From NCBI GenBank assembly GCA_947650365.1, contig OX393550.1, positions 51,454,379-51,518,378 of the forward strand: a DNA stretch of 64,000 nucleotides, in the 5' to 3' direction. Position numbers and translations under genes: made by a program. Below the pieces are notes generated by a model. It did no database searches. It saw only the letters and a program-made list of their open reading frames with translations, and was not told the DNA's origin. The number at the start of each line of letters is the position of its first letter. Positions within the stretch are counted from its first letter, which is position 1. Below, in pieces: positions 53,614-64,000 of this stretch. This DNA comes from Chamaelirium japonicum (taxonomy: Eukaryota > Streptophyta > Magnoliopsida > Liliales > Melanthiaceae).

Positions 53614-55190
53614 TCATTTGCTTCGAGCTCCTTGAGAGTCATCCTTTGTCTTTGCAGCGGAGGCGTCGGTATGGCGGCTTTTTTTCCCTTGATTCAGCTT
53701 GCCACCGATCTTGAGCGGCTTAGAGGTCGAAGCGATGTCAGCAATGTTGACTTGCTTTGGTTTTGGTGCCGACGGCTTGTCCTTCTTCTCTATCTTCGGG
53801 AAATCTTTGCTCTTCGAGTCCCCATGATTGGCTATGCTGAGCTCCAAATCATGAGCCCGAGTTGCGAGTTCTTTAAAGGACCGAGGCTTGATCCCTTTGA
53901 GGATGTAGAGCAGGCCCCAGTGTATGCCTTGGGTACACATCTCGATAACTGAGTCTTCAGACAAGCGATCTCGTGAATTTAGCATGAGGTTCCTCCATCG
54001 GTCGATGTAGTCGATCACCGGTTCGTCCTTCCTTTGCTTGACGACAATAAACTCAGTCATGCTGACGATGCGTCTGGTGCTGTAGAAGTGATTGAGGAAC
54101 TCCCTCTCCATTTGATCTCAGCTGTCGATAGATCCTGGAGGAAAATCAACATGCCAGTCGAACGTGTTACCCTTGAGGGTGCGAACAAACTGCTTCACCA
54201 TCTCGTCGCCGTATGTGCTGGTATTATTGCAGGTTTTGATGAAGTGAGCAACGTGCTGTCGTGGATTTCCCTTCCCGTCAAACTGCTGGAACTTTGGTGG
54301 CTGGAACCCGGTAGGGAAGCGCAATATGCCGCCACGATCGGAGAAAGCCTACTACCGTGGGAACACATCATGTCGGCCACCAATGTTTGTATTTGATGGG
54401 CACTCATTGTTGCCGTTGCTGGAGGTTGAGTGGCCCCTGAGACTGGTACTGGAGAGACAACTTTCATCGGGATGAGAACCGAGGAGAGTACTGGAGTAGT
54501 CGCTAGAACTGCCAGAACAACCTCTGCAAAAGCAGGAGTTGAAGACAGAGCTGGAGCGACTACTGTGGAAGCAAGAGGTTGGCCAAACGTTATAGCATCC
54601 CTCGCACTTAGCCTTTGAAGCAGGGTGTTGATGTGACGGTCCTTCTCTTTCATCATCCGGGTGATTTGCGCTTTGTGCTCGCCTATTTGCATGACTTGGA
54701 GCTGAAGAGTGGACGGAGGATGGTGATAGAGGACGTCTTGATGTTGCATGCCTGTATCCTCGCCGTCATCGTCGGAGACGTAGTCGCACCGACTCACTTC
54801 TGCTTGATGATGAATATTTGCCCCCTGCAGAGAAGGTGCAATGTCTGCTGGAGAACTCGAACGGGCTCGGGGTTGGGGCTGGTCCTCCCCAAACTTCTGG
54901 ACATTGATTCCAGGATTGAGGCTTGTTTCTTCATGTACCAAGGCCTCGTCGACGCTTTGGCGAGCATCTTCAGCAGCAGTTTCTGACATGAAGACATCCG
55001 CAAGAGTTCGAGTATGCCGAGTGTAGACGCGTACCATCGAGGGAACATCACCCTCCGGGTTTACTGGATCATCGTGTCGGAGTAGAGGAGACTCGACAAT
55101 GGGCGAAAGGCTGAGTAAACGCATCGTTGTTTATCCTGGCCATGGCGAACTTGAAGCAACTTCTTCAGCCGTACGGATGAAAGGAGAGGA
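53614..55190 (-). pseudogene. Gypsy gag of the outer element
   Basis: The minus-strand N-terminal part (55124-54420) is long and variable, with HKAQITRMMKEKDRHINTLL. The capsid core follows: PKFQQFDGKGNPRQHVAHFI, MVKQFVRTLKGNTFDWHVDF, MEREFLNHFYSTRRIVSMTE, FIVVKQRKDEPVIDYIDRWR, and an ELATRAHDLELSI end. This is the Retrotrans_gag-type domain of plant Gypsy elements. Breaks at about 54324 and 54118 shift the frame. It begins directly after the primer-binding site, fixing the element's 5' end at the right. Confidence 0.9.
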
Positions 55191-55191
55191 C

Positions 55192-55209
55192 GTCCCCCTG
55201 GGCGTGCCA
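55192..55209 (-). other. Primer-binding site of the outer element
   Basis: Minus strand TGGCACGCCCAGGGGGAC, six bases inside the 5' LTR. Confidence 0.75.
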
Positions 55210-55215
55210 GAAATC

Positions 55216-57839
55216 TGTATGCACAAAAAAAGTTTGGGTTGTCTTTATTGCAAACACACAAAGATTACAGAGGCCAGGACCCGGGGACTCGGGGGCGGTG
55301 AGCCGGGTGCGGTGAATACCAAAATCAAAATTTAGTAACACAGTCAACTGTTATAAATATGTTTAGTAACACAAAAAAAATTGTTAGGAATATGGCGTTA
55401 TAGATATTTGTAACACTTTTTGTAACAACCGTTACTAATTGACCGTTACAAATTGTCAATTTTGGTGTAGTGAATTGATCAGGAGATTGTGGGAGAGATC
55501 CTCTGGAGGGTCCCTTTGATCCGCGTCTCTATGTGGTATTCGTGCGAGAGCTCTGAAGGGGTTGCCCAGGACAGAGGTCTTTACAGGGTGAGGGTTTTTT
55601 GAGAGGCCAAGGAGTATCCGTCGTTGCTTTTTGTCTCTTCCGTGCTTTGCGCTTTCTCGACTAGAGGGTTTTTGGGCTTCGTTCCTTGGTCTTCGTGTCT
55701 TCCTCAATCCTTGCTAGACCTTGACGTCCTTGATCATTGGTTCGCGACGTCGATCGTGCTTTTGGCGTCAGCTTTGGCTTTGGCTTTCAGCTTTGACTTT
55801 GCTTTGGCATGGCTCTGGCTTTTGCTTTACTTTGGCGCTTGCGCTTGAACGTAGACAGATAGAGGCTTACGATGCCTTAGTTCTTTCGGACGTCGCATTG
55901 TATCGGCTAAAACGCGCGGTGCTTTGCTCGTGCCCAGCGTAGTTGCTTGGCTTTGACACTTGCGTTGCTCTAGCGCAGGCTTTACCAGGGCTGTTGCTTT
56001 GGCTTCTTGCATTGGTTTTTGCTTTGGGGTTGACTCGATCTTCTTCTCGAATGGCGGTGGCTACTTCTTCAAGACTTCTTCCGACTTCCTCGGCGGTTAT
56101 GGCGTCCACTTGACTTCTCTTTTTCTCCAAGCTTCTTTGGCGTGATCAGAGTTGAAGGCTTTGCTTTGAAGACGACGGGTATAGTGCCGACTTTGCTTCT
56201 CTTCTTCTCTAGGCTTCTTTGGCGTGATCAGAGTCGAAGGCTTTACTTTTGAATATAGCGGGGGTAGCATCGATCTTCGTGCAACGGTTGTAGTATCGAC
56301 TTTGCTTTGAAGACGACGGGTGTAGTGACGCTTCGAGTGTCCCTCTTCAAACTTTCTTCTTCGTGAATAGAACGGGCATTTTTCAAAGGCGACAGGGTAA
56401 TGACACTTCGATCTTCTTCTCCAGGCTTTTGGGCTTGATCGGAGTCGAAGGCTTGTTGGAGACGACAGAGTAGTGTCGCTCCGATCTTCTTCTCCGGCCT
56501 TTGCTTCTGGTGTCTTCGAAGTTGAAGGTTTCTTCTTCTCTGAGCTTTCTTCTTCGTGCACGGAGTCAAAGGGATGATCTTCTTGTGCAAGGGTCTTTAC
56601 TTTGATGAGGGCTTTCAATGGACTAAGCCGGTCCCGAAGGGATAGGCTTGCCCGTGCCTCGTGAAGCCTTGGGTCGATGAAGGGCGCGTCTTCTCCTTTG
56701 CAGAGCTTCTTCGCTTCTTGCCATCCGACCTGGCGACGGTTGTGGCGTCGGCTTCTTCTCCGGGCATATTTGGCGTAATTGGGGTTGAAGGCTTTGTTGA
56801 AGATGATGGGTGTAGCGCTGCTTCGGGTATCCTTCTCCACGCTTTCTTCTTTGTGGATAGAGCAGATGCTTATTGAAGACAACGGGGTGATGCCGCTTCA
56901 ATCTTCTTCTCCAGGCTTTTGGGCTTGATCGAAGTCGAAGGTTTGTTGGAGACGACGGGATAGTGCCACTCTGATCTTCTTCTCCGGCCTTTACTTCTGG
57001 CGTCTTCGGAGTCAAAGGGTTCTTCTTCTCCGAGCTTTCTTCTTCGTGCACGGAGTCGAAGAGGTGATCTTCTTGTGCAAGGGTCTTCACTTTGATGAGG
57101 ACTTTCAATAGACTAAGCCGGTCCCAAAGGGATAGGCTTGCTCGTGCCTCGTGAAGCCTTGGGTCGATGAATGGCGTGTCTCCTCCTCTGCAGAGCTTCT
57201 TCGCCTTGTCTTCATCTTTTGAGCCTTCCCCCTCCCCCTCTATTTATAGGTGAAGGGGGGAGGGAGAGATATGGGAAAATTTATTTGAATTCCTTTAATA
57301 TCTCTCCTATAATTACCCAAGATTTATTCTTCCATTGAAGAGAGGAATAAACCTTTATTTGCCTTCCTTTTCTAGCGGAGTAGTTATGGCTCAATGCTCT
57401 TTGAATTTATTTGAATCTTGCACATAAAGTCGATAGCAACCCGGCTTCGTTTCTTGTCCGTCGGATCGAGGGATCGGCGCAGATCCACGCTTATGTAGAC
57501 GTCATACACAACATCCCCCCGCACATTGCGGTATTTCTTTCATTTTTCTTTTTTTCTTTCCTTTTCTTTTATTTCCTTTCTTTTCTTTCTTTCTTCTCTT
57601 TTCTTTCTTGCATGGTCGGCCACCCCTTAAGGGGTTCGGATTTCTAGAAGGTGGCCGAGTGGGCCCCACTTGGGGATGGACTTACCCGGCCTCTTGTTTG
57701 GCACGGGTCAGGTCCGGTTTGCCCCCCGAGTCGGTGCATGCGAGTCGAGTTTGGGTCCGGGTCCGAGTGCGTGTCAGGTTCGCCTCCGAATTAGTGCATG
57801 CGAGTCGGGTTCGAGTTAGACACAATTTCTGTGTCTACA
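55216..57839 (-). repeat. 5' LTR of the outer Gypsy element
   Basis: It aligns with 35201-37669 along its whole length with scattered substitutions and carries one extra insert (about 55319-55470). Minus-strand TATA box CTATAAATAG at about 57239-57248. Confidence 0.92.
55319..55472. mobile_element. MITE inserted in the 5' LTR of the outer element
   Basis: Ends TACCAAAATCAAAATTTAG and (inverted) TACACCAAAATTGACAATTT correspond, and GTGAAT flanks both sides. The same place in the other LTR (about 35301) is empty, GCGAATATTTGATCAGG. The insert is about 155 bases and AT-rich. Confidence 0.85.
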
Positions 57840-58225
57840 AAGGTAAAGAAAGTAGAAGATAGGAGTTGGATGGGAGTTGGTTGGAGGGCATACAAAACTC
57901 CCTCGGTTTCTATCCCATGTGGCAGAAGGGAGGAGGATGGGAGTCGGTTGGAGGGCATACAAAACTCCCTCGGTTCCTATCCCATGTGGGGGAAGGGAGG
58001 AGGATGGGAGCCAAAATTGACCTCACTTGGGAAGGAGTCAGTTGGAGATGCTCTAAGTAGTAAATGAAGTCTCTCCCTAGAATTTAGGATGTCATCTGTT
58101 TCACTTTGGTCTTTTTTTAAGATTTTTTACAAATAGTCATCTAAAAACTTCTATATTTACATAGAAACTCCTAAAATCAACATTTACTTGTAAACCCTTT
58201 CATATTATCATGCTCTTGTGTATCA
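57840..58225. other. Intergenic stretch with a short tandem duplication
   Basis: GAGGGCATACAAAACTCCCT followed by CGGTTCCTATCCCATGTGG occurs twice (about 57882-57921 and 57951-57989). GTTGGAGATGCTCTAAG at about 58040 is a common plant repeat end. No gene. Confidence 0.55.
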
Positions 58226-58426
58226 AGAGGGTGTTTGGCATCATTCCGGAACCTCCCAATTCCATATTTTAAAAGTAACAGTTAGTATTTGTTCTGGTGG
58301 AATGAAGAGTTGGTAATGTGAATTTTTCGCTTCGTGTGTTTCTCTGCCAAATGGTAATTAACAGAAATACCCTTTGTTGGATGAGGATTAAGCGGAACAA
58401 TTGTTCCTCATGCCAAACACTCCCTC
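58226..58426. mobile_element. MITE with GAGGGTGTTTGGCAT ends
   Basis: GAGGGTGTTTGGCATCATTCC and the right end TCATGCCAAACACTCCCTC are inverted copies with one mismatch over 15 bases. Related pieces occur at 20520-20612 and about 14870-14930. No coding sequence and no clear duplication. Confidence 0.75.
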
Positions 58427-58609
58427 ATTTTGTTTTCTGATATAAGTCTGAGTCTGTTTTATAATGGACTTTAAAGGCAAGACACAAGTCCAAACCCGTA
58501 TTAATGGTTTGGGCCCGATCTCAGCCCTGGCCTAAAAACTTTAATGGCTAATTTTTTTTTCAATGAATCCATTTGGCATCAATCGACCCTATTACCGCAT
58601 TTCCCTTGT

Positions 58610-58616
58610 TCTAGGA
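58610..58616. repeat. Target-site duplication TCTAGGA of the LINE (3' side)
   Basis: Same seven bases as 61281-61287; directly followed by the T run that is the LINE's poly-A tail. Confidence 0.88.
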
Positions 58617-61280
58617 TTTTTTTTTTTTTTTGAGAACCCCTCCTAAACGGAGGGAGGGTTTGGCGGACCCCGACCATAAATCATTATAAACTAAGCCAGA
58701 ATACTGTTACAAAAATGTAGTGCCTCCTCCCCTAGTTTATCAAACCAAGGGATTATCCAAGTTTTGAAAAAGGCATACACCGAATGCCGAAGCTGCTCCG
58801 GTCCTGAAGATTTGCCATTGAAAATTCGGTTATTTCGCTCAAGCCAGATGACCCAAACGATAGCCATGACCAGCAGATCCCACGGCTTCCTGATTGCCTC
58901 TGGAATTCTTCTCCTTCTCCAAGAGCTCCAAAGGCCACAGAGCGACCGGGGATGGGAGGAGATTTCGGCCTTCCCTTCGAAGTGGTTCCATAGTTGCCTA
59001 GCAAATGGGCACCCGAGCAGCAGGTGCGACGTTGTCTCCTCCTCCGAGGTGCAGAAAGTACAAGAAGCGTCCGAAGTATGGGGGTGATTCCGCTTCAACA
59101 GATTAGCCTTCGTAAGAATCTTGTTCCTCGAGGCTAGCAGGGAAAAAATCTGAATCTTCGATGGAGCCTTTGTCCTCCAAATTGTCTTCGACGGTTTATG
59201 ACGCTGCAGCCGAGGAAGCAGATGCTCATAGAACGATCTAATGGAGAATACCCCTGATGAAGTGCAGTTCCACCGAACTTCATCACGCGACGGCCTGAAA
59301 GATGCCACCTGCAGAATACTGGTAAGATCCTGCAATTCCCACGTACCTACTCTCCCGGTCCAGCGGAGCACCAAGCTTTATGCTCCAACCCGTTGAGTCA
59401 TGCCTTCTACAAGCTTGAGAGCGGATGGAAGCTCCCATATTCCTGGCCAAGGAGAAAAGCGATGGAAAGAGCTGCTCTATCGGCCTGGTCCCAAGCCAAG
59501 TATCCTTCCAAAATCTGATATTCCTTCCATCGCCTAAAGAAAGGGTGGTTGCCTCCTTGTAGAAGTCTCTGACCCTCAGAATGCCCCTCCAGAAATGAGA
59601 AATTCTCCCCAAGACCCTACCTCTCGCGTGCAAAGGAGAGAACCTCTTGAAATATTTTGCCAGAAGAACATCTCTCCAAGATCCACCCGATCCTTGTTGT
59701 AGCCTCCACCACCATTTCCCCAGCATTGATATATTGAACCTACGCAGGTCTAAAACTCCCAGCCCTCCTAACTTCTTTGGCAGACAAACTTGGTCCCATC
59801 ACATCAAATTGTAGCCTCCCGTATTGACACCCACACCACGCCAAAGGAAGGATCTCCGGATTTTGTCGATCATGTCTATCACCCAAGAAGGCAGGTAGAA
59901 GAAGGAAAGGTAGTAAGACGGAATTGATGAGAGCACTGAATTAACCAGCACGAGTCTGCCACCTGAGGACAGAAATCGCCCCTTCCATCCCTCCAATCTC
60001 CTCTCAATTTTGAGAATCAGCTGCTCCCAATCCTCCCGCCTTAGCGCCTTATCACTGATAGGCAATCCCAAGTACTTCATTGGCAAAGTAGCTTCCTTAC
60101 AGTTCAACAGCTTAGCTAACCCCTTTCCTGCATCCCCCGGGCCAATATAATACAGATTGCTCTTCAGAAAGTTTATCTTCAGGCCTGACGTCAATTCCAG
60201 CCCATACAGAAGTACCTTGAGCGAAACCATCTGGAAAGGGCAAGCCATGGTGAATAGGAGCGAGTCATCTGCATAGTGCAAATTAGAGGTGGTCCATCCG
60301 TGCCCGCCCACTCCCTTCACAAGACCCTCAGCATTTGCCTTACGAATCGCGGCATCAAAAGCATCGACAACCAGAATAAAAAGATACGGTGATAGGGGAC
60401 ATCCTTGCTTCAGGCCTTTGTAAACCTTGAAGTCTCTTCCTTGTTCCCCATTAATAAGGCAAGATATCTTCGAGGAGACCAAAATCTCTCTGATCCAACC
60501 CACCCACTTATTGGAGAAGCCCTTAGTCTTCAGCAGATCCAGCAAAAACTCCTATTTAATTTGGTCGAAAGCTCTCTCGAAGTTCAGCTTCAGCAGCACC
60601 CTCTCTTCCCTAGATTCGCGCAGGTGAAATATCGTTTCGTGAGCCACCGCCACACTATCCAGAATTAATCTCCCCTTGATGAAGGTTGTCTGGGAGGGGG
60701 AGACCAACGAAGAGATATTGTCCGCTAGCCGATTGGCTAGGACGTTAGAGACTATCTTGTAGAGGCAATTCGAAAGAGATATCGGCCTGAAGTCCCGAAT
60801 AATCTCTGCACCAGATTTCTTATGAAGAAGGATTATCCAGGAGTGATTCAAGTAGTGAAGACATACCTTGCCTGAGAAGAAGTCTTGTAAAAAACAGCAG
60901 AGGTCGCCCTTCAGCATTTTCCAGTACTTCTGGTAGAAGGCCATTGGAAACCCATCCGGCCCTGGAGCTCCGTCTCCTTTGGACTGAAAAACCGCTCTCC
61001 GGAATTCCTTGTCGGTGAACTCTGCGTCTATGCCCGTGTCCCCATGAAGTCTCTGGAAATCCAAACCGATCCAGTCAAGCGAGACCTCAGTTACCCCTTC
61101 TGTCTCCCGGAAGGAGCTCTTGAAGAAGGAGGTAGCTGCCTCCAGAATATCGGAATTGGCTGTCAAAGATCTCCCCTCGTGACATAGAGAAGTCAGAAAG
61201 TTCTTCCTTCGACGGGCATTGTCCACCTTGTGGAAGTAAGCGGTGTTCGCATCACCCAGCTTGACCAACTGCTCCTTCGA
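58617..61280 (-). mobile_element. 5'-truncated L1-type LINE
   Basis: It is flanked by TCTAGGA duplications, with a poly-A tail (T run at 58617-58631 on the plus strand) at the left. The minus strand encodes ORF2 from the end of the endonuclease-RT linker through reverse transcriptase and the zinc-binding zf-RVT region. The endonuclease and ORF1 are missing, as is usual when target-primed reverse transcription stops early. Confidence 0.93.
58691..61268 (-). pseudogene. LINE ORF2: reverse transcriptase and zf-RVT region with two stops and a frameshift
   Basis: From 61268 the minus strand reads LGDANTAYFHKVDNARRRKN, SKGDGAPGPDGFPMAFYQKY, IRDFRPISLSNCLYKIVSNV and FIKGRLILDSVAVAHETIFH. After a TAG at 60554-60552 (where the family has Trp) it reads VYKGLKQGCPLSPYLFILVV, LHYADDSLLF (catalytic Asp-Asp), LPMKYLGLPISD and SGGRLVLVNSVLSSIPSYYL. 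A TGA near 59797 precedes WDQVCLPKKLGGLGVLDL. A frameshift near 59330 leads to WRTKAPSKIQIFSLLASRNK and CTFCTSEEETTSHLLLGCPF, the zinc-binding end. The lesions make it inactive, but the sequence is well preserved. Confidence 0.92.
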
Positions 61281-61287
61281 TCTAGGA
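61281..61287. repeat. Target-site duplication TCTAGGA of the LINE (5' side)
   Basis: Identical to 58610-58616 and adjacent to the truncated LINE 5' end. Confidence 0.88.
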
Positions 61288-61640
61288 ATATATCAAAAAA
61301 ATTTAAAAATTGTATTGCAAACTAGCGATGATCATAAGAAACTTTAAAAAGCTTGCAACAATAATAAGAATCTCTTTGATTATCTTCATACATTCCCCCA
61401 TAGAGTGGATAGAGCCCAACTTTAAAAGTGGGCTAGATTCAGACTGGGCCTATACTAGACCACGACCAATTTGTTTTGGTTTTGGGGTCAAATTATATGC
61501 TCAAACCCATATATAATGTTTTGTATATAGATCCAAATATGTTCCTAGCCGATTGGGATTAATCGAAACTTGGATCGGATTCGAGCTCATTGCCAGCCCT
61601 AACAAAAGGCATTAGTTCTACAAACCATTTGACTTATAAA
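61288..61640. other. AT-rich intergenic stretch
   Basis: Nothing recognised. Confidence 0.4.
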
Positions 61641-62110
61641 GTTTTTTTTTTTTTTTGGGAGGGGGGGGGGGGGGGTGTATGCAGTATAAGATGTCACTAA
61701 GAGATACAGAAGACCAAAACCACAAAAAGTACAGTCACAGAAACCTTCCTAACCAGGGTCATGAATAAGTCTCTGATAGCACCAGGGGGCCATCTCCTGC
61801 CGATCCACAGCCAAGACATGGTCAAGATAGTTGGAGGAGAAAGGAGAGGGCGCCCCCGCCTCTCGGCCCATGTTAGCCAGAATGTTTGCCGGATCATTAG
61901 CTTCGCGGTAGATGTGGGACCATCAACGGCGGGGAGTTGCCAGATCTTTCGTTGGCAATCTTCTATGATGGCTTCGTGCGGCTGACATGCGCCGAGTTAT
62001 TTAATGGTGTGTAGAGAATCCCCTTTAATCCAAGTGGGGACCATTGGAAAAACCGCAGAAACAAGTGAATACCCCCAGCTTCTTCACCCCAACAGTTCCA
62101 TAAAATAAAT
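61641..62110 (-). mobile_element. LINE 3'-end fragment with RNase H-like tail
   Basis: Minus strand near 61890-61755 reads SANDPANILANMGREAGAPS then NYLDHVLAVDRQEMAPWCYQ and LIHDPG before a stop. REANDPAN-type motifs end the RNase H domain of plant LINE polyproteins. Upstream pieces (SAHVSRTKP) are shifted in frame. At the left is a G-rich run and then a T run (61640-61672 in all), the reverse of a poly-A tail. Confidence 0.65.
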
Positions 62111-62162
62111 TTCATGGAAAAAATGTCCGAAAAAGATAGAGAACCACATATGGTAGGTCACG

Positions 62163-62617
62163 TAGGGCTGCCAATTTCGGACCCGACACAAAATTTGCGG
62201 ATCTGGGTTAGGGCTAAATGGGTTCGGATCGTAAATGGGTCGACACGATAGATCCGTTTAATAAACGGGTCGGGTCCGGATTTAGGGTTTGGGCCGGTTT
62301 GGGCACGGCCGATCCGGGAAGACCCATTTAATATTCAACGGGTCGGGTCGGGTCGGGTCTACCTGCAATCCGATACTGTAATATATAGTATCAGCGGATC
62401 TATCAGGTTAGGTCGGGTCGAGTCGGATCTGGTCAGCTGAATAAACCCGTGTGGTAAACGGGTCGTATCGGGTCTACCCGGTCATAAACGGGTCAGGTAC
62501 GGGTTTAGGATCTAGACATGATTAGTAAAACGGTCGGATCCGGGCTAAGGGTTTTGGGCACGACCCGAAACTAGACACGACACGAACCCGACCCGACACG
62601 ACCCATTGCCACCCGTA
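62163..62617. mobile_element. hAT-like MITE rich in GGGTCGGGTC words
   Basis: Ends TAGGGCTGCCAAT and (inverted) TACGGGTGGCAAT correspond. Flanking 8-mers AGGTCACG (62155-62162) and AGATCACG (62618-62625) differ at one base. The interior is made of GGGTCGGGTC/GACCCGACCC words. No transposase. Confidence 0.82.
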
Positions 62618-62625
62618 AGATCACG

Positions 62626-64000
62626 GCCCACCGAACGGGTGGTCCTCAGTCTTTTTTTGACATTTCATACCACCCTCATCCAGGTCAATGGGGTCTCAGA
62701 ACGAACTGCGCACGAGGGCTCTCCAAAGGTGCGCCTAAGGGAGGAACCAAAGCTGCCCTGATTGCATCCAGAGTCAATCATCCATGACTTCATGTACAAA
62801 CTTCTATTGGTTTATGAATGTCAGAGGGGTTCTGCTACATGATTGCATCGGGTTCATTACTGGACGTTAATGTAGCAATTCCTTAATAGGGAGGAGACGA
62901 AGAATTGTGATACAAATACGTACTCTCTTGCTCGTTATGCTCTTGATCATTGTATCTTTAATCAGTGAAAACCTCTGTACCAGATATAGTCAGAGAAGTT
63001 CTATCTCCTGATGCTATTTTTAATGAATGACCAAGGCTCCAGACTTTCTTCTAAAATAAAATAAAAAAACAATGTTTAGTCCATTGAGTTGAAGACTAAG
63101 TGGATCGTCCCATGTAATATAAATCAGTTCATAGATATGATCAGATTGGTTGCCTCATCATGATAAGTTGTTGGAGATGACAGCGCATGGGTGCTTTCAC
63201 TATGGTCATTACCATGTACAGTGTCCTTGGCAGAACGGAACCAATACGGTGCACAGACCGATGAGCAGACACCGGTACACTAAGCCGTGTTTCTGCTTAG
63301 GGTAAAACTAACCATGACTGGTGGGCTAACCAGTTGTGTGGTGCTTTGGCGCACCAATGTGTGAGGGTTCAGTTACATAATCCAAAACCACAGTGTGCTG
63401 GGTTATCCGACTAGCATTGTATCAACGTATCACTTCTGCAGGTCATTCACACCCCTTACGAGAGGTGCATTCCTTGGTCTGACTCGTGTCATCTCAAACC
63501 AAGGCCTGGTGGTCATCAGTTGGACTGTTGATCGGGTTCGGTTACTCAACGAGGTAATCAGAGGTACGACGTACATAGTCAATCTGGAAGGAATCGAGTC
63601 AAAAAAGCACTCAAAAGCACTCAAGTCTGACAGTATTCTTTACCACTCGAGTTACGTCATGGCACCAAATGGAGGGACAGCGGGTTTACCATTACTAAGC
63701 GGATAGCAGGGGTATGCGGGAGAACATAGTAAGTCCGGGAGGATTGGAGTACAGCCTACATCACACTCTATATGGCTACACAAGTTAACTCAGACTCAGA
63801 GGATCGATGGTACACTCGGGTAGTGTGTTGATCGAGTTCAAGTTGGAAGCCATGAACCCTGGTCCCTAAAGGTTCTACCTTATCCACATTGTGTATGGTC
63901 ATTGAATCATCTCCTCAAAACACATGATACAGTTAGAGAAAGTGAGAAGTCCAAACCTACACTCCGTGTATTCTTCGCACTGGTGCACAGTAGATGCGTA
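62626..64000. other. Intergenic end of the window, nothing recognised
   Basis: No repeat ends, RNA genes or protein domains could be identified. A 103-codon open frame at 63395-63706 has no recognisable domain and unremarkable composition, so it is not called. Confidence 0.4.

Larger units (their letters stand above)
35201..57839 (-). mobile_element. Outer Gypsy-like retrotransposon (about 22.6 kb with insertions), non-autonomous
   Basis: It is bounded by LTRs 35201-37669 and 55216-57839, both 2469 bases once a MITE in the right copy is removed. Orientation follows from a primer-binding-site-like TGGCACGCCCAGGGGGAC beside the right LTR and gag next to it. The internal part holds gag, a protease region, the start of RT and an incomplete second copy of the gag-protease spacer. 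No RT catalytic core, RNase H or integrase was recognised. Insertions at 38314-45489, 50914-51606 and about 55319-55470 are younger. The size and poor coding resemble LARD-like derivatives of plant Tat-type Gypsy elements. Confidence 0.88.

Noticed and set aside
56097-56882. 261-codon open frame (minus) in the other LTR
   Set aside because: Same repeat translation as in the first LTR; not conserved between the two LTR copies.
63395-63706. 103-codon open frame near the window end
   Set aside because: No domain, no splice or promoter context; expected by chance.

Overview
The window is nuclear DNA of a flowering plant. Split genes with GT-AG introns, Copia, Gypsy and LINE retrotransposons, hAT and Harbinger relics and plant-only gene families all say so. 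One very GC-rich single-exon gene hints at a monocot or magnoliid, but the species cannot be fixed from the sequence. Only three host genes can be supported. They are the 3' part of an ERCC1/RAD10 DNA-repair gene (+, four exons between 1743 and 13819), an At1g01500-like membrane-anchored protein (+, 16176-16994), and a malectin-domain kinesin-14 (-, 22 exons, 33655-27864). A broken GH3 beta-glucosidase copy lies at 25970-26780 (-).

Layout. 1-13.8 kb: ERCC1, with introns inflated by a Copia RT fragment, a LINE 3' fragment, a near-complete Copia (3006-8303, TSD CTTTT), a MITE, and an old plus-strand Copia remnant (about 10.7-13.0 kb) whose second LTR holds a hAT-like insertion. 14-20.6 kb: short terminal-inverted-repeat elements around the At1g01500-like gene, a 5S-like Cassandra-type relic, a TA microsatellite, and foldback elements, one with a 30-base C run. 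20.6-26 kb: a 3'-truncated Copia (-) whose LTR abuts the GH3 pseudogene. 27.9-33.7 kb: the kinesin gene. 34-34.8 kb: a broken PIF/Harbinger transposase just upstream of it.

35.2-57.8 kb is one nested block. A Gypsy-like element (-) with LTRs of about 2.47 kb still has gag, a protease region and the first part of reverse transcriptase, but no recognisable RT core or integrase. A second, much younger Gypsy-type element (38314-45489, TSD AGGAT, 615-bp LTRs) sits inside it. That inner element has almost no coding capacity. It carries a short gag-like start, several unrelated tandem arrays whose units contain hairpins, and a GC-rich fragment of a FAR1/FHY3-type DNA-binding gene. A 693-bp hAT-like element (TSD CCGGCTCT) and a 150-bp MITE interrupt the outer element. 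57.8-64 kb holds a MITE, a 5'-truncated LINE (58617-61280, TSD TCTAGGA), another LINE 3' fragment, a hAT-like element, and about 1.4 kb with nothing recognisable.

The genes show no sign of working together; this is a gene-poor, transposon-rich segment. The most notable points are the inner Gypsy element as a possible satellite-seeding, gene-capturing vehicle, the tandem duplication of heptad-matched coiled-coil exons in the kinesin, and the order of insertions that TSDs and LTR pairs allow one to read.
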